Below, one piece after another: positions 63,908 through 64,000 of a DNA stretch of 64,000 nt (the stretch's first letter is position 1; each line of letters begins with the position of its first letter). A program made the translations under genes and the position numbers. The notes under the pieces are model-generated. The model worked only from the letters and a program-made list of their open reading frames with translations. It was not told the DNA's origin and ran no database searches. The DNA is from Sphagnum magellanicum (lineage: Eukaryota > Streptophyta > Sphagnopsida > Sphagnales > Sphagnaceae), in the NCBI GenBank assembly GCA_021904315.1, contig CM038910.1, forward strand, positions 9,920,001-9,984,000. Direction: 5' to 3'.

Positions 63908-64000
63908 TCAATATCTCTCAGGCACAATGGTAGTAGCCATGATGAGTCTTTGTTGCGCAACAAGAGCAGCATTCAAGATGGTTACAAAGAGGCTCTTGTT
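63908..64000. other. Possible exon cut by the window edge
   Basis: Two readings compete. On the plus strand a good acceptor (CCTCAATATCTCTCAG, boundary 63921/63922) is followed by 26 open hydrophilic codons (HNGSSHDESLLRNKSSIQDG...). On the minus strand 30 codons enter from the edge and stop at 63910-63908, ending ...MATTIVPERY. I recognise neither product. Sequence past 64000 decides. Confidence 0.25.

Overview
This window looks like nuclear DNA of a land plant with a large, repeat-filled genome, possibly a gymnosperm or fern. It is AT-rich and gene-poor. The two genes that can be built exon by exon have GT-AG introns, and their products are plant-type: a VTI1-class Qb-SNARE and a perakine-reductase-like aldo-keto reductase (AKR). 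Most of the rest is decayed transposon DNA, including Ty1-copia pol remnants, hAT-like and Plavaka/CACTA-like transposase debris, a hAT-type MITE and a CACTA-like element. Tandem repeats carry plant telo-box heptamers (TTTAGGG/CCCTAAA). Nothing bacterial, viral or organellar was seen. The lineage is an inference; no marker in the window fixes the species.

Layout. 1-5 kb: an approximately 1.08-kb direct duplication, 79-bp and 33-bp tandem arrays, a C-rich 33-bp minisatellite and a hairpin. 5-7.6 kb: Ty1-copia relic A. 8.6-9.25 kb: a field of short AACATT-type direct and inverted motifs. 9.7-13.3 kb: unrecognised, decayed coding-like DNA. 17.1-17.8 kb: a broken Plavaka-like transposase. 18.3-20 kb: Ty1-copia relic C on the minus strand with its LTR edge. 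22-22.7 kb: an exon-like unknown. 24.76-27.55 kb: AKR copy 1 (minus), with exons 2-5 intact, exon 1 cut off and a hAT MITE in intron 1. 33.8-34.8 kb: hAT-like transposase relic. 35.6-39.4 kb: copia relic B, a cousin of A, split by a 1,977-bp CACTA-like element. 41.27-41.39 kb: a lone asparaginyl-tRNA synthetase exon. 42.63-44.90 kb: AKR copy 2 (plus), a clear pseudogene. 46.0-47.93 kb: an intact five-exon VTI1-like SNARE gene (minus), with a probable leader exon near 48.8-49.1 kb. 49.6-64 kb: intergenic repeats, with a possible exon at the extreme right edge.

The only gene that looks fully functional is the VTI1-like SNARE. The most informative structure is the inverted AKR pair: exons and intron 1 align between copies, so copy 2 supplies the empty site that proves the MITE insertion in copy 1. 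In the same way copia A supplies an approximate empty site for the CACTA-like element in copia B. I found no evidence for a new multi-gene system. The notable items are transposon biology (above all a Plavaka-like transposase in plant DNA) and gene-fragment movement.
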